The notes below the pieces were generated by a model. It saw only the letters and a program-made list of their open reading frames with translations. It ran no database searches and was not told where the DNA came from. Positions 7,375 to 8,885 of a stretch of DNA of 8,885 bases are shown in pieces. The stretch is taken from contig JAFARW010000043.1 of NCBI GenBank assembly GCA_019245275.1, forward strand, positions 1 to 8,885, written 5' to 3'. The position numbers and the translations under genes are program-made. How positions within the stretch are numbered: position 1 is the stretch's first letter; each line of letters begins with the position of its first letter. This DNA comes from Vulcanimicrobiota bacterium (GTDB taxonomy: Bacteria > Vulcanimicrobiota > Vulcanimicrobiia > Vulcanimicrobiales > Vulcanimicrobiaceae).

Positions 7375-7381
7375 TCGCTTT
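7363..7381. terminator. Hairpin spanning the convergent stop codons, possible bidirectional terminator
   Basis: AAGGCGAC (7363-7370) pairs with GTCGCTTT (7374-7381) over the loop CTA: eight pairs, one of them G-U. It covers the TAG of the rightward gene (7372-7374) and touches the TAA of the leftward gene (7380-7382). The T tract in the rightward direction is only TTT, and no T-rich tail follows leftwards, so intrinsic termination would be weak. Confidence 0.4.
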
Positions 7382-8768
7382 ACTTAGCGGGGCCGATCCA
7401 GACCGTTTGAATGTTGACGAATTCGTGAATGCCGTGGTGGCTTAACTCGCGGCCGTAACCGCTGCGTTTAACGCCGCCGAACGGTAAGCGCGGATCGCTT
7501 GCCATTACGCCGTTGATGAAGACGCTGCCTGATTCGACTTGCGCCGCGAGTTTCGTTGCGCGCTCAACGTCGCGGCTCCAGATCGTCGCGCCGAGACCAA
7601 ACGAGCTGTCATTCGCGAGCGCGACCGCGTCGTCTGCGTTGCGCGCCTTCGTTACTGCCGCGGCCGGTCCGAACGTCTCTTCAGTAAACGCCGGGGCGTC
7701 GTCTTTGACATCGGCGAGTACGGTCGGTTCGTAGAAGAAGCCGGGTCGCTCCACAAACTTGCCGCCGGTAGCGATTCGCGCACCGCGTTCAACCGATGCC
7801 TCGACCTGCCGATGCAGCGCATCGCGAAGGTCTTCGCGGGCCAGCGGACCGAGTTGCGTTGCACGTTCCATCGGGTCGCCGATCGTTTGGCCGCGTGCCG
7901 CATCGGCAAATGCGGCGACGAATTCGTCGTAAATCGTCTCTTCAACGATGAAGCGCTTGGCCGCGATGCAGCTTTGCCCCGCATTTTGAAATCGCGACCT
8001 AACTGCCGCGTCAACGGCCGCCGGAATATCGGCGTCCGCCAAGACGATGAACGGATCGGAGCCGCCTAACTCGAGCACGGTTTTCTTTAGGTTGCGGCCG
8101 GCCGCCGATGCGATCGAGATGCCCGCGCCCTCGCTCCCCGTTAGTGTTGCCGCAGCGACGCGCCGATCTGCAAGCAAATCGGCAACGCGGTCGCTATGCA
8201 ACAGCAGCGTCGTGAAGAGGCCGGGCGATGCACCGCCTTCTTTAAATATCTCCTCAATCTGCAGCGCGCAGCGCGAAACGTTCGAGGCATGCTTGAGCAG
8301 CATGACATTGCCGGCCATCAACGCCGGCGCCGCGGCCCGGAAGACTTGCCAGAACGGAAAGTTCCACGGCATGACGGCAAGGATCACGCCGAGCGGCCGA
8401 AAGCCAACGAAGCTGCGAGCGGCATTCGTAGCGACATTCTCTTCACTCAAGAACTTTGCGGCGTTGTCGGCATAGAAGTCGCAACACCACGCGCATTTTT
8501 CGATCTCCGCGAGCGCTTGCACGATCGGCTTTCCCATTTCGCGCGTGGCCGTGGCCGCAAACTCCTCGCTTCGCGAGCGCAACGTGCGCGCGGTCGCGCG
8601 CAACACTTCAGCCCGCCGCGCGAAATCCTCGTTGCGCCATTTGCGCTGAAACGCTGCGGCGCGATCGGTTTTTTTCTCAACATCGGCCGGCGGCGTGTAC
8701 TCGAACCGCTCGAGCGGCTCGCCGGTCGACGGGTCGATCGTTTGAATATTCGCTACGGTCGTCTGCAT
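7380..8768 (-). CDS. NAD(P)-dependent succinate-semialdehyde dehydrogenase (Sad/YneI-like)
   Basis: A complete 462-residue aldehyde dehydrogenase, the same length as E. coli Sad (YneI) and resembling it throughout. It oxidises succinate semialdehyde to succinate, linking GABA or related catabolism to the TCA cycle. Visible: the oxyanion-hole asparagine N136 in MPWNFPFW, K159 in LLKHASN, the Rossmann turn TLTGSEGAG at 208-216, the general base E233 in LELGGSDPF, the nucleophile C267 in QNAGQSCIAAKRF, E364 in EETFGP, and the C-terminal LPFGGVKRSGYGREL and HEFVNIQTVW. The E233-C267 spacing of 34 is the usual one. Related semialdehydes such as glutarate semialdehyde are possible substrates. The ATG at 8768 fits the family N-terminus (TIDPSTGEPLE). 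It is preceded by GAAGGG, 5 bases away, which comes from a dispersed repeat. The gene converges on the dapD operon with 5 bases between the stops. Confidence 0.95.
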   Translation of the reverse strand: MQTTVANIQTIDPSTGEPLERFEYTPPADVEKKTDRAAAFQRKWRNEDFARRAEVLRATARTLRSRSEEFAATATREMGKPIVQALAEIEKCAWCCDFYADNAAKFLSEENVATNAARSFVGFRPLGVILAVMPWNFPFWQVFRAAAPALMAGNVMLLKHASNVSRCALQIEEIFKEGGASPGLFTTLLLHSDRVADLLADRRVAAATLTGSEGAGISIASAAGRNLKKTVLELGGSDPFIVLADADIPAAVDAAVRSRFQNAGQSCIAAKRFIVEETIYDEFVAAFADAARGQTIGDPMERATQLGPLAREDLRDALHRQVEASVERGARIATGGKFVERPGFFYEPTVLADVKDDAPAFTEETFGPAAAVTKARNADDAVALANDSSFGLGATIWSRDVERATKLAAQVESGSVFINGVMASDPRLPFGGVKRSGYGRELSHHGIHEFVNIQTVWIGPAK

Positions 8769-8773
8769 TGTGG

Positions 8774-8798
8774 CCCTTCGACTTCGCTCAGGGTGACA
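8774..8798. repeat. Dispersed intergenic repeat of the 'CTTCGACTTCGCTCAGGG' type
   Basis: The 25 bases contain CTTCGACTTCGCTCAGGG followed by TGACA. I recognise this as a short element found many times in intergenic regions of many environmental bacterial genomes; its spurious translations read FDFAQGD or LSEVEG. The outer CCCT/AGGG can pair. Only one copy is in this window, so repetition itself is not shown here. On the minus strand it contributes the TGA stop of the upstream gene (8788-8790) and the GAAGGG in front of the dehydrogenase start. Confidence 0.7.
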
Positions 8799-8885
8799 GA
8801 ACTCCGTGCTGCGACCACTGCCCCGGAGGGCCGGCGTAGATTTCGATCATCGCATTGGGGTGAAGATATTTGCGCGCGACGCGCT
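8788..8885 (-). CDS. C-terminal 31 codons of a gene cut by the right edge, possibly an M16-family peptidase
   Basis: On the minus strand one frame enters from the right edge and reads RVARKYLHPNAMIEIYAG followed by PPGQWSQHGVLSP, ending at TGA (8788-8790). The other two minus frames either stop early (TGA in frame one) or read an arginine-rich peptide on into the dehydrogenase gene. The pattern 'helix-KYLHP-N-hydrophobic strand-AG' resembles the last strand of M16 (insulinase-type) zinc peptidase domains, where a sheet strand ends the protein. That family call is tentative, as 31 residues contain no catalytic motif. The final three or four residues and the stop are encoded by the dispersed repeat. 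The gene would lie just upstream of, and in the same direction as, the dehydrogenase. Confidence 0.5.
   Translation of the reverse strand, partial: RVARKYLHPNAMIEIYAGPPGQWSQHGVLSP

Noticed and set aside
7539..8069. A 176-codon plus-strand frame
   Set aside because: It is antisense to the catalytic region of the aldehyde dehydrogenase and is arginine-rich with no domain.
8456..8839. A 127-codon plus-strand frame ending in a peptide containing FDFAQGDR
   Set aside because: This peptide is the well-known spurious translation of the dispersed repeat, and the rest is antisense to the dehydrogenase.
1..8885. CRISPR arrays, tRNA/rRNA genes, insertion sequences, phage or defence genes
   Set aside because: Apart from one 147-base gap, genes for central metabolism fill the window. 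I saw no direct repeat series, terminal inverted repeats with a transposase, or cloverleaf-like sequence.

Overview
This 8.9 kb window is a compact, gene-dense bacterial chromosomal segment with high G+C and almost no intergenic space. It carries central-carbon and lysine-biosynthesis genes. I see no CRISPR array, insertion sequence, phage gene, tRNA or rRNA. The organism is a bacterium that uses TTG starts and good GAGGAG-type ribosome binding sites. It has a fused transaldolase/phosphoglucose isomerase, a DapD that resembles the Bacteroidetes branch from memory, and one copy of the dispersed 'CTTCGACTTCGCTCAGGG' repeat. Together these suggest an uncultivated, high-GC lineage of the Eremiobacterota/Chloroflexota/Acidobacteriota kind, but this is a weak inference and not a taxonomic call.

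Layout. Positions 1-2613 (minus) hold a fused transaldolase-phosphoglucose isomerase gene whose C-terminus runs off the left edge. Eight bases upstream of it, 2622-4619 (minus) is a complete transketolase with a TTG start. These two form a pentose-phosphate operon transcribed leftwards. A 147-base divergent region (4620-4766) with two adjacent inverted repeats separates it from a rightward operon. That operon contains dapD (tetrahydrodipicolinate N-succinyltransferase), a class I aminotransferase that is probably DapC, and a small NAD(P)-binding protein of the F420-dependent NADP reductase family. Its three genes are joined by a TTGA and an ATGA stop/start overlap. The operon converges, with only 5 bases between stop codons, on a leftward Sad/YneI-type succinate-semialdehyde dehydrogenase (7380-8768). 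A hairpin covers both stop codons. At the right edge a minus-strand gene contributes only its last 31 codons. Its stop codon lies inside the dispersed repeat, and the other end of that repeat supplies the Shine-Dalgarno-like bases of the dehydrogenase.

Function. Transketolase and Tal-Pgi between them interconvert pentose and hexose phosphates and return fructose-6-phosphate to glucose-6-phosphate, so the operon can run a cyclic pentose phosphate pathway. DapD and the aminotransferase would carry out two consecutive steps of the succinylase route to diaminopimelate and lysine. The reductase-like third gene has no obvious step in that route. The dehydrogenase feeds succinate semialdehyde into the TCA cycle. 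The content is mostly ordinary housekeeping metabolism. I did not find a convincing new biological system. The points most worth a second look are the repeat that serves two genes, the coupled reductase-like gene with an altered cofactor loop, and the paired inverted repeats in the divergent promoter region.
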